From assembly GCA_937902925.1 (NCBI GenBank), contig CALFNN010000055.1, positions 33,112 through 97,111 of the forward strand: a stretch of DNA of 64,000 bases, given 5' to 3'. The notes below the pieces were generated by a model. The model had not been told where the DNA came from. It was given only the letters and a program-made list of their open reading frames with translations, and ran no database searches. This DNA is from an uncultured Opitutaceae bacterium (lineage in GTDB: Bacteria > Verrucomicrobiota > Verrucomicrobiia > Opitutales > Opitutaceae). A program made the translations under genes and the position numbers. Below, in pieces: positions 41,265-50,637 of the stretch (the first letter of the stretch is position 1; each line of letters opens with the position of its first letter).

Positions 41265-43088
41265 ATGAAGCAACGGTTTCCCCGCGCGGCCCTCGCCGCG
41301 CTGGCCCTCCTCCTCGGCGGCGCCGCGCGCGCCGCGACCTATACCGCGGCGCAGGTCGCGGCGGAATCGGCGAAAGCCAACGCGTTTTTCGACCGGACGT
41401 TCGACGAGACCGTCGCGCGCAGCCCGATGTTCGCGGCCCAGCTCGGGCTCAAGCAGCACTACGACCAGTGGGACGATTTTTCCGAGCAGAAGGAGCTCGA
41501 CGACCTGGCGCTGCAGGTGAACTGGCTCGCGGAGCTCAAGCGCACGATCAACTTTGACGCGCTCGACGAGCAGACCGCGATCAGCTACCGGCTTTACGTC
41601 GAGCAGGCGGACGAGGCGATCGAGGGCTGGAAATGGCACGACCACCGCTACGTTTTCACGCAGATGTCCGGCATGCATGCCGACGCGCCGGCGTTTTTGA
41701 TCAACTACCATGCGGTCGACAACGCGGCGGACGCGCGCGCCTACGTGGCGCGGCTGCGCGGGATGGCACCGATGTTCGACCAGCTCGGCGAGGCGGCGCG
41801 GAGACGCGCGGCGCTGGGCGTGATGCCGCCCCGTTTTGTCTTTCCGCTGCTCATCGAGGCATCGCGAGAGGTGATCACGGGCGCGCCATTCGACGACTCG
41901 GCGACGAAGTGCGCGCTGTGGGCGGATTTCGAAGGCAAGGTCGGCGCGCTCAAGGACGCCGGCGCCGCGGCGAAGGCGCAGCTGCTGGCCGACGGCCGCG
42001 CGGCGTTGCTCGAAGCGGTGAAGCCCGCCTACACCAAGCTCATCGCGCTGTTCGAGGCCGAGGAGAAGACGGCGACGGACGACGACGGCGTGTGGAAGCT
42101 TCCGGAGGGCCTCGACTACTACAATTTCTGCCTGCATCAGAACACGACGACCCACCTGACCGCGGATCAGATCCACGAGCTCGGTCTCCGCGAGGTCGAC
42201 CGCATCCACGGGGAGATGAACGCCATCCGGGAAAAGGTCGGGTTCAAGGGCGACCTCGCGGCGTTCATGCGGTTCATCCGCGAGGACGACCGGTTTTATT
42301 ATCCGACGACGCCGGAGGGCAAGGCGGCCTACGTGAAAAAGGCCACCGAGATCATCGACGAGATGCGCGGCAGCCTCGACCGGTTCTTCGGCATCAAGCC
42401 GAAGGCGCCGCTGGTGGTGAAGCTGGTCGAGCCGTTCCGCGAGAAAGGCTCGGCGGCGGCGTTTTACGAGGATCCGTCCGCCGACGGTTCGCGCCCCGGG
42501 GCGTATTACATCAACACGATCGACATGCGCGGGCTGCCGAAATACGAGATGGAGACGCTCGCGCATCACGAGGCGATCCCCGGGCACCACATGCAGATCG
42601 CGATCGCGCAGGAGCTGACGGGGCTTCCAAAATTCCGGAAGTTCGGCGGCAACACCGCCTACGTCGAGGGCTGGGCGCTCTACTGCGAGTATTTCCCGAA
42701 GGAGTTCGGATTTTACTCCGATCCCTACATGGACTTCGGCCGCCTGGCCGACGAGTTGCTGCGCGCTGTGCGGCTCGTGGTCGACACGGGCATCCACGCG
42801 AAAAAATGGACGCGGGCCCAGGTGATGGATTACTTCCGCGCGAACACGCCCGACTCCGAGCGCGACATGTTCACCGAGACGAACCGCTACATCGTGTGGC
42901 CGGGGCAGGCGACGGCCTACAAGGTCGGCATGCTCAAGATCCTCGAGCTGCGCGAGCTCGCGAAGCGCGAACTCGGCCCGCGCTTCGACCTGCGGGCGTA
43001 TCACGACCTCGTGCTGAAGAACGGCCCGCTGCCGCTCGATCTCCTCGAGGAGAACGTGCGCACGTGGATCGACCGCACCAAGGGTTGA
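41265..43088 (+). CDS. DUF885 family secreted metallopeptidase-like protein
   Basis: 607 residues with a signal peptide (ALAALALLLGGAARAATY). DUF885 (PF05960) is a thermolysin/M32-like helical metalloprotease family. The zinc motif ETLAHHEAIPGHHMQIAIAQ is present, followed by the downstream glutamate segment YVEGWALYCEYF, and RPGAYYINTIDM precedes it. Probable zinc-dependent peptidase of the periplasm; specificity unknown. Length matches the family. Divergent from the cyclase gene. Confidence 0.85.
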   Translation: MKQRFPRAALAALALLLGGAARAATYTAAQVAAESAKANAFFDRTFDETVARSPMFAAQLGLKQHYDQWDDFSEQKELDDLALQVNWLAELKRTINFDALDEQTAISYRLYVEQADEAIEGWKWHDHRYVFTQMSGMHADAPAFLINYHAVDNAADARAYVARLRGMAPMFDQLGEAARRRAALGVMPPRFVFPLLIEASREVITGAPFDDSATKCALWADFEGKVGALKDAGAAAKAQLLADGRAALLEAVKPAYTKLIALFEAEEKTATDDDGVWKLPEGLDYYNFCLHQNTTTHLTADQIHELGLREVDRIHGEMNAIREKVGFKGDLAAFMRFIREDDRFYYPTTPEGKAAYVKKATEIIDEMRGSLDRFFGIKPKAPLVVKLVEPFREKGSAAAFYEDPSADGSRPGAYYINTIDMRGLPKYEMETLAHHEAIPGHHMQIAIAQELTGLPKFRKFGGNTAYVEGWALYCEYFPKEFGFYSDPYMDFGRLADELLRAVRLVVDTGIHAKKWTRAQVMDYFRANTPDSERDMFTETNRYIVWPGQATAYKVGMLKILELRELAKRELGPRFDLRAYHDLVLKNGPLPLDLLEENVRTWIDRTKG

Positions 43089-43190
43089 CGTCGCGCGCGG
43101 CCGACCGCGGGCAACGGGGAGCGATGGCGCGCAAACAAAAATATTTCCGGCCGGGGGAGCGGGCGAATCCCGGTTTTTGACGATCAGGTG

Positions 43191-43218
43191 ACGGTTGCAT
43201 TGCAGCCGTGTAATTTTT
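43191..43218 (+). terminator. Hairpin and T-run after the DUF885 gene
   Basis: Arms ACGGTTGC and GCAGCCGT (7 of 8 paired plus a G-T) surround ATT at 43191-43209 and are followed by GTAATTTTT. This looks like a short intrinsic terminator about 100 bases past the DUF885 stop. Because the next receptor gene starts at 43280, an operator function is an alternative. Confidence 0.5.
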
Positions 43219-43279
43219 CGACCGGCGTGGCGACGAGCAATTGACGCTGGTCTCGCGCGGGCAGCAGGTGTCGGGTGCC

Positions 43280-46048
43280 ATGAAAACCGTCCTCCGCTTC
43301 CCTGTCTTCGTCGCGCTTGCACTGGCGCTTCCGCTCTCGGCCCAGCCCGCTTCCACCGGTGCGATTGCCGGCCGCGTGATCGACTCCACCACGAAACTTT
43401 CCCTCGCGGGCGTTCACGTGACCGTCCGCGGCACGCCGCTCGAAACCTACACCGACGCCACGGGCGGCTACGTGCTCGCCGGCGTGCCGGCCGGCACCGA
43501 CACGGTCGAGTTCGCGTATGTCGGCTACAGCGATTTCACGCGCAACACCGACGTGGCGACCGGCGGACTGGCGCGGCTCGATGTGGCGTTCGGCGACGAC
43601 GCGGTGCGCATGGACAAGTTCGTGATCGAGGGCGCCGCCGTCGGCACGGCGCGCGCGATCAACCAGCAGCGGTCGGCCGAGACGCTCACCAACATCATCG
43701 CCTCCGACGCGATCGGCCAGTTTCCCGACCAGAACGCCGCCGAGTCGCTCCAGCGCGTGCCCGGTTTGGCGCTCTATCGCGACCAGGGCGAGGGCCGCTA
43801 CATCATCATCCGCGGCGTCAACGCCCAGTATAATCACGTCGCCGTGAACGGCGCGAGCCTCGCCACCCCGGAGTCCGGCCTCCGCACGGCGCCGCTCGAC
43901 GTCATCGGCTCCGATTCGCTCGGTGCGATCGAGGTGACGAAGGTGACGACGCCGGACATGGATGCCGACGGTCTCGGCGGCAGCGTGAATCTGCGTTCGC
44001 GCAGCGCGTTCGATTCCGACTCGCGGCAACTCATGGTCAACGCCGAGACGCTTTACAGTCATCTGCGCGACACCTATGGCAGCAAGTTCAACGCGACCTA
44101 CGGCGACACCTTCGCCGACGGCAAGCTCGGCGTCCTGCTGTCGGCTTCGTTCCAGCGCCGGCCCTATGGTTCGAACAACTTCGAGGAGGGCGGCGGCTGG
44201 TCGCCCGTGAAATCGCCGACGGACGGGCAGACGCATTTCGTCTTCAACGACCTCGCGTTTCGCGAATACGAGATCGTCCGCACACGCCAGAGCATCAACC
44301 TGAACTTGGACTATCGCATCGCGCCCGGCACGTCGGTTTTCCTCCGGACGTCCTACGCCGACTTCACCGACAAGGAAAACCGCTGGGTCACCGAGATCCC
44401 GTTCACGAAAGGGACGATCACCGCGCTGACCGACACGACCGGGAGTTTCGCCGGCGTCACGGCGGTGGCGAAGAAACTCCGCACCCGCGAGAAGGAGCAG
44501 AAGCTTACGACCGCGCTGCTTGGGTTCGAGTCGAACAACGGCGGTCTGGCGGTCGACGGCCAGCTCTCCGCTTCGCGCGGACAGGAGTGGAAGCCGAACG
44601 AGCTCGAGGGCGTGTTCAACACGAAGGGCACGTCGAACTGGAGCTACGCCTTCGACGAACCTTATCACGTCACGGTGACGACCACCGCCGGCTCGATCGA
44701 CGCGACCAACCCGGCGGCCTACGTCACGGGCAAGAGCACGCTGAAAAACGGCCGGGGCCTGGAGACGGAGACCGGCGGGCGGTTCAACCTCCGCTATGCG
44801 CTGGGCGAGTCCGCCCATCCGGCGTTTGTGAAGGTCGGCGCGAGCTACCGCGCGAAGGAGAAGGAACTCGACAAGGATTCCGCGAGCATCACGGCGGGAC
44901 CGGCTGGCTACACTTTCGCCGGCTTGTCCGAGGACGGCACCGCCAGCCTCTATCCGTATTTTCGCGGGCCGCGCTTCAACGTCGCCGCGCTGCGGTCGCT
45001 CTTCTTCGGCAACGAGTCGGCCTTCACGATCGCGCCGAAGGAATCCCAGCTCTCCGACTTCACGGCGCACGAGGATGTCGCGTCCGCCTATGCGATGGGC
45101 AGCGCCACGGTCGACCGGCTCAACATGATCGGCGGTGTGCGGATGGAGAACACCAGATACGACACCGACGGCTGGCAGTTGCGCGGCCCGACCTACACGC
45201 CGGAAACCGCGTCCAACAACTACACCAATTGGGAACCCGGCATTGCGCTGCGCTACGCGGCGACGAAGCAGATGGTGCTGCGTGCCTCGTTGTCGAACAC
45301 CCTCTCGCGGCCCGACTTCAACGAGGCGGAAATCGGCCGCAACGTGAACGACGACACCGCGGCGCCCTCGGTCTCGCAGGGCAATGTGAAGCTCAAGCCG
45401 CTCAAGTCCGTCAACTGGGACGCCTCCGCCGAATACTATCTGCCGTCGCTCGGCCTGGTCTCAGCCGCGGTGTTCTACAAGGACATCAAGGATTTCACCT
45501 ACCAGACGCTCGCCGGGACCGACCCGGAGACCGGCTATCCGCTCACGACATTCGTCAACGGGCCGAAGGGCCACATCGCGGGCCTCGAACTCGCCTACCA
45601 GCAGCAGCTCCGTTTCCTCCCCGCGCCGTTCGACGGTCTCGGCTTCATGGTCAACGCAACCTTCAGCGACAGCGAGGCGACGTTCCCGACCCGCCCCGGG
45701 GAGAAGCTCCAGTTCATCGGCGAGTCGAAGACGATCGGCAACGTTGCGCTGACCTACGAGAAAAACGGCTTCTTCGCGCGGCTCGCGGCCAACTACCGCA
45801 CGCCGCGGCTGCGGGAGGACGAGCCGCTCGGCGCGACGGCCGACGACGATCGCTACGTCGACCGCTTTCTCCAGTGGGACTTCACAACGAGCTATCGTTT
45901 CAAGGATCATTGCGAGGTTTTTGCAGAGGCGCTGAACCTGACGAACGAGCCATTCCGCGTTTACTTCGGCAACTCTTCGCCCAAGCGCCTGGTCCAGTTC
46001 GAGGAATACGACTGGAGCGTGAACACCGGCGTGCGCTGGAAACTCTAA
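43280..46048 (+). CDS. TonB-dependent receptor paired with a phytase
   Basis: 922 residues from the ATG at 43280 that begins a signal peptide (FPVFVALALALPLSAQ). An N-terminal carboxypeptidase-regulatory-like domain (GAIAGRVIDSTTKLSLAGVH) is followed by VRMDKFVIEGAAVGTARAIN, the plug (ASDAIGQFPDQNAAESLQRV, RYIIIRGVNAQYNHVAVNGA) and the barrel ending in WSVNTGVRWKL. Receptors with the DAIGQFPDQN plug signature often handle carbohydrates or phosphorylated compounds. The phytase gene begins 18 bases downstream, so import linked to phytate breakdown is likely. Confidence 0.9.
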   Translation: MKTVLRFPVFVALALALPLSAQPASTGAIAGRVIDSTTKLSLAGVHVTVRGTPLETYTDATGGYVLAGVPAGTDTVEFAYVGYSDFTRNTDVATGGLARLDVAFGDDAVRMDKFVIEGAAVGTARAINQQRSAETLTNIIASDAIGQFPDQNAAESLQRVPGLALYRDQGEGRYIIIRGVNAQYNHVAVNGASLATPESGLRTAPLDVIGSDSLGAIEVTKVTTPDMDADGLGGSVNLRSRSAFDSDSRQLMVNAETLYSHLRDTYGSKFNATYGDTFADGKLGVLLSASFQRRPYGSNNFEEGGGWSPVKSPTDGQTHFVFNDLAFREYEIVRTRQSINLNLDYRIAPGTSVFLRTSYADFTDKENRWVTEIPFTKGTITALTDTTGSFAGVTAVAKKLRTREKEQKLTTALLGFESNNGGLAVDGQLSASRGQEWKPNELEGVFNTKGTSNWSYAFDEPYHVTVTTTAGSIDATNPAAYVTGKSTLKNGRGLETETGGRFNLRYALGESAHPAFVKVGASYRAKEKELDKDSASITAGPAGYTFAGLSEDGTASLYPYFRGPRFNVAALRSLFFGNESAFTIAPKESQLSDFTAHEDVASAYAMGSATVDRLNMIGGVRMENTRYDTDGWQLRGPTYTPETASNNYTNWEPGIALRYAATKQMVLRASLSNTLSRPDFNEAEIGRNVNDDTAAPSVSQGNVKLKPLKSVNWDASAEYYLPSLGLVSAAVFYKDIKDFTYQTLAGTDPETGYPLTTFVNGPKGHIAGLELAYQQQLRFLPAPFDGLGFMVNATFSDSEATFPTRPGEKLQFIGESKTIGNVALTYEKNGFFARLAANYRTPRLREDEPLGATADDDRYVDRFLQWDFTTSYRFKDHCEVFAEALNLTNEPFRVYFGNSSPKRLVQFEEYDWSVNTGVRWKL

Positions 46049-46066
46049 CCCGGCGACCACTCCGAT

Positions 46067-47167
46067 ATGCACGCCCGCCGGCGGACCGGTCCACCGATTC
46101 TTTTCCTCCTGCTCGCCGCGCTGCTTCCGCCCTGCGCGGCGGGCAAGCCGGGCCTGGCCCAGCCGGCGGCGAACGCGATCCAGCCGCGCGTGATCACGCA
46201 GCCGACCAAATACGACACCGACGATCCGGCAATCTGGATCAATCCGGTCGACCGCGCGAAAAGCCTGATCGTGGGCACCGACAAAAACTCGGACGGCGCC
46301 CTCTACGTTTACGATCTCGACGGCAGGACCGTGAAAGTCGTGTCCGGCCTCGAGCGGCCGAACAACGTCGATATCGCCTATGGTCTCACGCTCGCCGGCA
46401 GGCCGACCGACATCGCCGTCACCACCGAGCGCGAGAGGCAGCGGCTGCGCATTTACCGGCTGCCCGACATGCAATGCGTGGACCGCGGCGACCTGGTCGT
46501 GTTCGACGGCGACCGGGAGCGGGCGCCGATGGGGATCGCGCTCTACCGGCGTCCGCGCGACGGTGCGATGTTCGCATTCGTCGGCGGCAAGTCCGGCCCG
46601 CCGGTCGGTTACCTCGCGCAATACCGGCTCGAGGACGACGGCACCGGCTACGTCAAGATGACGCTCGTGCGCCAGTTCGGACGCTACTCCGGCCGGAAGG
46701 AGATCGAGGCGATCGCCGTCGATGCGGAGCTCGGCTATGTCTATTATTCCGACGAGACCTTCGGCGTGCGCAAATACGCCGCCGATCCCGATGCGCCGCA
46801 TGCCAACGAGGAACTGGCGTTGTTCGCGACCAGCGGCTTCGCCAGCGATCACGAGGGAATCTCGATCTACAAAATCAACGATGGCACCGGCTACATCCTG
46901 GTCTCGGATCAGCAGGCGGACCAGTTCCGGATTTTCCCCCGCGAAGGCCGGCCAGGGCATCCGCACGAGCATCCGTTGCTCAAGACCGTGCCCGTGGCCG
47001 CGGTCGAGAGCGACGGGAGCGAGGTCACGAGCGCCGTGCTCGATCCGCGGTTTCCGAACGGCCTCTTCGTGGTCATGTCCAACGGCCGCGTCTTTCACTA
47101 CTACTCGTGGGACGACATTGCCGGCGCCGACTTGAAAAAGGCGCCCGACGGCGTCGTGCGGCGTTGA
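46067..47167 (+). CDS. Beta-propeller phytase (3-phytase family)
   Basis: 366 residues with a signal peptide (ILFLLLAALLPPCAAG). The six-bladed beta-propeller phytase signatures are present: KYDTDDPAIWINP, GTDKNSDGALYVYDLDG, RPNNVDIAYG, EIEAIAVDAELGYVYYSDE and GFASDHEGISIY. The many acidic residues in these segments bind Ca2+ and phosphate. It releases phosphate from myo-inositol hexakisphosphate outside the cytoplasm. Co-transcription with the TonB receptor upstream fits phosphate and inositol-phosphate scavenging. Confidence 0.88.
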   Translation: MHARRRTGPPILFLLLAALLPPCAAGKPGLAQPAANAIQPRVITQPTKYDTDDPAIWINPVDRAKSLIVGTDKNSDGALYVYDLDGRTVKVVSGLERPNNVDIAYGLTLAGRPTDIAVTTERERQRLRIYRLPDMQCVDRGDLVVFDGDRERAPMGIALYRRPRDGAMFAFVGGKSGPPVGYLAQYRLEDDGTGYVKMTLVRQFGRYSGRKEIEAIAVDAELGYVYYSDETFGVRKYAADPDAPHANEELALFATSGFASDHEGISIYKINDGTGYILVSDQQADQFRIFPREGRPGHPHEHPLLKTVPVAAVESDGSEVTSAVLDPRFPNGLFVVMSNGRVFHYYSWDDIAGADLKKAPDGVVRR

Positions 47168-47236
47168 GCGCATTTGCATTTGCCGGGCGGGCGGCGGGTG
47201 GCTAGCCCTGTCGCCGTTCCGCAACCTACCGCGCCC

Positions 47237-47488
47237 ATGAGCCTCAAAGCTGTCATCAAGTCCATTGCGTTCCTCGCGATCCTTTTCGTCATGCTCTATG
47301 TGGGCCTGAACAACACGAAGGAGATCGATTTCAACTTCCCGATCGCGGGGACCACGGCGAAAAATCCGATCCGCCAGGCAGCGGGGATCATTTACTTCGG
47401 GATGTTTGCCGTCGGCGTCCTCGCGGGCACGCTGCTGCACAGCGGTGGCGGCGGAGGCGGCAAAAAGGGCGGCTCGAAGGAAAAGTAA
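47237..47488 (+). CDS. Small membrane protein, LapA-like
   Basis: 83 residues from the ATG at 47237. Two hydrophobic segments (IAFLAILFVMLYVGLNN and IIYFGMFAVGVLAGTLL) flank a short loop with NTKEIDFNFPIAG, the layout of LapA/DUF1049 lipopolysaccharide-assembly proteins. The C-terminal tail is Gly/Lys-rich (GGGGGGKKGGSKEK). Function inferred weakly from topology. Confidence 0.65.
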   Translation: MSLKAVIKSIAFLAILFVMLYVGLNNTKEIDFNFPIAGTTAKNPIRQAAGIIYFGMFAVGVLAGTLLHSGGGGGGKKGGSKEK

Positions 47489-47509
47489 CGCGCCGGGCGG
47501 CGGCGCGGC

Positions 47510-48541
47510 TCAAGCGGCCTCGATCGTGACGCGGCCGTCGGGGGTTTTGGAAAACGCGTGAAGCTGGTTGCCGTTGGCATCGATATGCCGGAGCAGGAGC
47601 CGGCGCGAGCTGACCTGCAGGTGCGTGAAACCATAGACGGGATTGGCGTAGGGACCGCGGTCGGTCCGCTCCATCGGTCGCACGCGGGCTCCGCCGCAGC
47701 CGGAGAGAACGAACGATGTGGCCGTGCCTTCGAGTTCGAGATGCTGCTGGTCGTGATCGTGCCCGCAGAGGTAGAGCGGCACGCGGTGCCGTTGGAGACG
47801 GGGCGCGAGTTTCTCGACGATATCCTTGGTGTCGCCGTGGTGGCCGTTGCTGTAAACGGGATGATGCCCGGCGACGATCGTCCAGGGGGCGCGGTCGGTC
47901 TTGGCGAACTCGGCGTCGAGCCACGCCCATTGCGCCGCGGCTTCCTCCGGACTCAAGGCGGCGCGCGATTTGCCTGGATCCTTGTCGACACCGCGCACCG
48001 CGGGCGTGTTGGTGTCGAGGAAAAGAAACGTGACGAGCGGGCGCGCCACCGGGAAATCCATGCGATACCACTTGTGCGGCATGGTCCAGCGCGTGCCTTT
48101 CTTCTGGGCATAATCGAGTTGGATCCGGTCGCCGTTCGGGTTGTCGCCGTAGTCGTGGTTGCCGAGGATGGCGGGACACGGGCCGGGAAAAGCATCGGCG
48201 GGATACATATCCTCGAAGCCGGTGCGCCAGCGCGGCGATTCGAGGCCGCCGGGCATTTCCTTGTAGAAATTGTCGCCGAGCAGCAACAGGGCCTCGGGAC
48301 GGATCCCAAGCCGCGCGAGATAGGTTTTCATCGCGCCGGCCACGGCGGTCTGCGCCGGCAGCTGGCTGCCGAAGTCGCCGATCATGAGCCAGTGCCGGTC
48401 GCCGGGCTCCGTGGCGGCTTCGGCGGCGCTGAGGAGTTGGCGGTGGACGTTGAGGGCGAGTGCGGCGCTGGAACAAAAAAGGGTCCGGAGCACGCGGCGG
48501 CGCGTCCAAACCGGCGGAGTGGAATGATCGGACGGAGGCAT
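47510..48541 (-). CDS. Tat-exported metallophosphoesterase (tartrate-resistant acid phosphatase-like)
   Basis: 343 residues with a twin-arginine-type signal (TRRRVLRTLFCSSAALAL). Calcineurin-like motifs in order: MIGDFGSQ, LLLGDNFYKEM, AILGNHDYGDNPNG, VAGHHPVYSNGHHG and LCGHDHDQQHLE, which complete the dinuclear metal site. The order and spacing resemble type-5 (purple) acid phosphatases. It should remove phosphate from periplasmic substrates, in keeping with the phytase genes just before it, though on the opposite strand. Confidence 0.87.
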   Translation of the reverse strand: MPPSDHSTPPVWTRRRVLRTLFCSSAALALNVHRQLLSAAEAATEPGDRHWLMIGDFGSQLPAQTAVAGAMKTYLARLGIRPEALLLLGDNFYKEMPGGLESPRWRTGFEDMYPADAFPGPCPAILGNHDYGDNPNGDRIQLDYAQKKGTRWTMPHKWYRMDFPVARPLVTFLFLDTNTPAVRGVDKDPGKSRAALSPEEAAAQWAWLDAEFAKTDRAPWTIVAGHHPVYSNGHHGDTKDIVEKLAPRLQRHRVPLYLCGHDHDQQHLELEGTATSFVLSGCGGARVRPMERTDRGPYANPVYGFTHLQVSSRRLLLRHIDANGNQLHAFSKTPDGRVTIEAA

Positions 48542-48592
48542 GGGCGAAAAGCGATTCGACCAGTGAGACGCACCGCCGCGAAAAAATGAACG

Positions 48593-49312
48593 TCAATTCT
48601 GCGTCCGCCGGAGATTGTCACAAACGATCGCGGCCGCCGTCGCAACGTTGAGCGATTCGCCGCCGCCGTGTCTCGGAATTGTCACGTAGCGGGTCACGCA
48701 CGGGTGCACGGCCGCCGAAAGGCCGTGGCCTTCGCTGCCGACGACGACGATGGCGTCGCGCAGCGGTGGCAGGGCGTGAACGTCGTCGCCGACGAGGTCG
48801 CAGCCGAGGATCGGCGTCTTCGTGGTCGCAAACACGGCCGGCAGGTCGGCGGTGAAGGCCCGGACGCGCGCGAACGAGCCCATGCTGGCGTTGATGGTCT
48901 TCTGGTGAAAGAGGTCGGCGCAATCGGGCGAGAGGACGACGCGGTCGAACGCAAACCAGTCGGCGATCCGCAGGAGCGTGCCGACATTGCCCGCGTCCTG
49001 CACCCCATCCAGCGCGAGCGTGAGACCGCGGTCGAGTGCGCCCGGCGCGAGCGTCCCGCGGGAAATTTTTCCGACCGCGAGGATATTTGACGGAGTGGGA
49101 AAATGACTCGCGCGGGCCATCTCGGCGGCGGAGATCTCGTGCGTCCGGGCCCCGGTCCACCCTGGGGTGGCGTAGATTTCAGCGAACGGGAATTTCGCCG
49201 CGAGCAGCTCGCCGACGACCTTCTCGCCCTCGACGACGAAAAGACCGAGCGCCTCGCGGTTTTTCTTGTCGCGCAACGAGCGCAGGCGCTGGAGCTCGGC
49301 CTTGGTCAGCAT
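48593..49312 (-). CDS. TrmH/SpoU family RNA methyltransferase
   Basis: 239 residues. N-terminal substrate-binding part (LRSLRDKKNREALGLFVVEG) and the SPOUT knot: motif 1 LALDGVQDAGNVGTLLRIAD, motif 2 IVVVGSEGHGLSAAV and motif 3 IPRHGGGESLNVATAAAIV. It transfers a methyl group from SAM to a ribose 2'-O in rRNA or tRNA; the exact site cannot be told. Divergent from the membrane protein at 49404, with 91 bases between the starts. Confidence 0.9.
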   Translation of the reverse strand: MLTKAELQRLRSLRDKKNREALGLFVVEGEKVVGELLAAKFPFAEIYATPGWTGARTHEISAAEMARASHFPTPSNILAVGKISRGTLAPGALDRGLTLALDGVQDAGNVGTLLRIADWFAFDRVVLSPDCADLFHQKTINASMGSFARVRAFTADLPAVFATTKTPILGCDLVGDDVHALPPLRDAIVVVGSEGHGLSAAVHPCVTRYVTIPRHGGGESLNVATAAAIVCDNLRRTQN

Positions 49313-49403
49313 GGCCGAGCTTCAGGGCGGCCGACGGACGAAGGCAATCTTCCGCCACGCGGCTTTGGCTTTTCAACCGGCCGGACCCTGCTACGTTCCC
49401 GCG

Positions 49404-50621
49404 ATGGCCCGACTTACCCCGTGGTTCCTCCTGGCGGCGGCGCTGACCGCGACGATCGCGCCCTTCGCGCTTGCCGCGGGCTCGCCGGCGGCCCCGGCGG
49501 TGAAGGCCGATCGCTCGCCGGCTGCGCCGCTGGCCGCGGCAGTCTCGACGGTGACCGGCATCGCGATTTCGCCGCTGCTCGGCACGGGTGCCTATGGCGC
49601 CTACCAATGGTTCACCGCGAAGGACGAGACGGCGCGCGCGGCGCTGCCCTGGTATGCCCAATTGAAGTTTTGGCTGCCGGCGCTGCTGATCGTCGGCGCA
49701 TGCGCGGCCAAGGATGCGGCGGGCATCGCGCTGCCGCCCGGTTTGAAGAAGCCATTCGATGTGCTCGAACTCGTGGAAAACAAGGTCACGGGTCTCATCG
49801 CGGCCGGCGCCGTCGTGCCCCTGACGATGACCACCGTCTCGAAATTGATCGCGGGCGGCACGATCGCGACGGTGGCCACGGCGGGATCGACGGGCGGGTT
49901 CGCGATGATTCACCTCGCGAGCATCGATTTCTCGTGGCTGCTCGACGTGCTCATGATTCCGTGCGGCATCGCGCTGTTCGCGCTGGTGTGGATGGCGTCG
50001 CACGCGATCAACGTGCTGATCCTGCTGAGCCCGTGGGGCGCGATCGATGCCGCGCTGAAGGGTGCGCGCACGGCGCTGCTCGGTCTGCTCGCGCTCACCG
50101 CGGCAATCAATCCCTGGGCGGGAGCGGCGCTGTCGGCCGTGGTGATCGTCGTGGCGTATTTCGTGGCGGGGTGGGCGTTCCGGCTGACGGTGTTCGGCTG
50201 CGTCTTCAGCTGGGGATTTCTCACGCGCCGCCGCGCGCGTTTTTCGCCGACGGAGAACGACAACTGGATGTTCGCGGGCGGCAACCTGCCCGGCGTGCCG
50301 GCGCGAACCTACGGCCGGCTGGTCGAACGCACGGCCGGCGGCCTGGAGTTTTTCTACCGGCCGTGGCTGGTGCTGGCGACGCGCACGGCCAAGGTGCCCG
50401 CGGCGAGCCTAGGGGTCGGGCGTGGATTGCTGTTCTCCACGATCATGACGGATGACGGCGATACGTTCTTCGTGCTGCCGCCGCGCTATCGCGGCCACGA
50501 GGAAAACCTGGCGCGCGCCTACAAGTTTTCCGGCGGCGTGCGCCCCGCGGGCCTGCGGAAGGCGTGGAGCGCGTTGCGCGAACTCTTTGGCGGCGGCGGC
50601 GCGAGAACGCAACTGGTCTGA
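49404..50621 (+). CDS. Multi-pass membrane protein of unknown function
   Basis: 405 residues from the ATG at 49404. A signal-like N-terminus (PWFLLAAALTATIAPFALAA) is followed by about five hydrophobic helices (AVSTVTGIAISPLLGTGAYG, FWLPALLIVGACAA, LIAAGAVVPLTMTTVSKLIA, WLLDVLMIPCGIALFALVW, AALSAVVIVVAYFVAGWAF). The C-terminal 130 residues are soluble and basic (RPWLVLATRTAKVPAASLGV, TFFVLPPRYRGHEENLARAY). No recognised family. Confidence 0.7.
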   Translation: MARLTPWFLLAAALTATIAPFALAAGSPAAPAVKADRSPAAPLAAAVSTVTGIAISPLLGTGAYGAYQWFTAKDETARAALPWYAQLKFWLPALLIVGACAAKDAAGIALPPGLKKPFDVLELVENKVTGLIAAGAVVPLTMTTVSKLIAGGTIATVATAGSTGGFAMIHLASIDFSWLLDVLMIPCGIALFALVWMASHAINVLILLSPWGAIDAALKGARTALLGLLALTAAINPWAGAALSAVVIVVAYFVAGWAFRLTVFGCVFSWGFLTRRRARFSPTENDNWMFAGGNLPGVPARTYGRLVERTAGGLEFFYRPWLVLATRTAKVPAASLGVGRGLLFSTIMTDDGDTFFVLPPRYRGHEENLARAYKFSGGVRPAGLRKAWSALRELFGGGGARTQLV

Positions 50622-50637
50622 GCTGCGCCCAGCGCGA

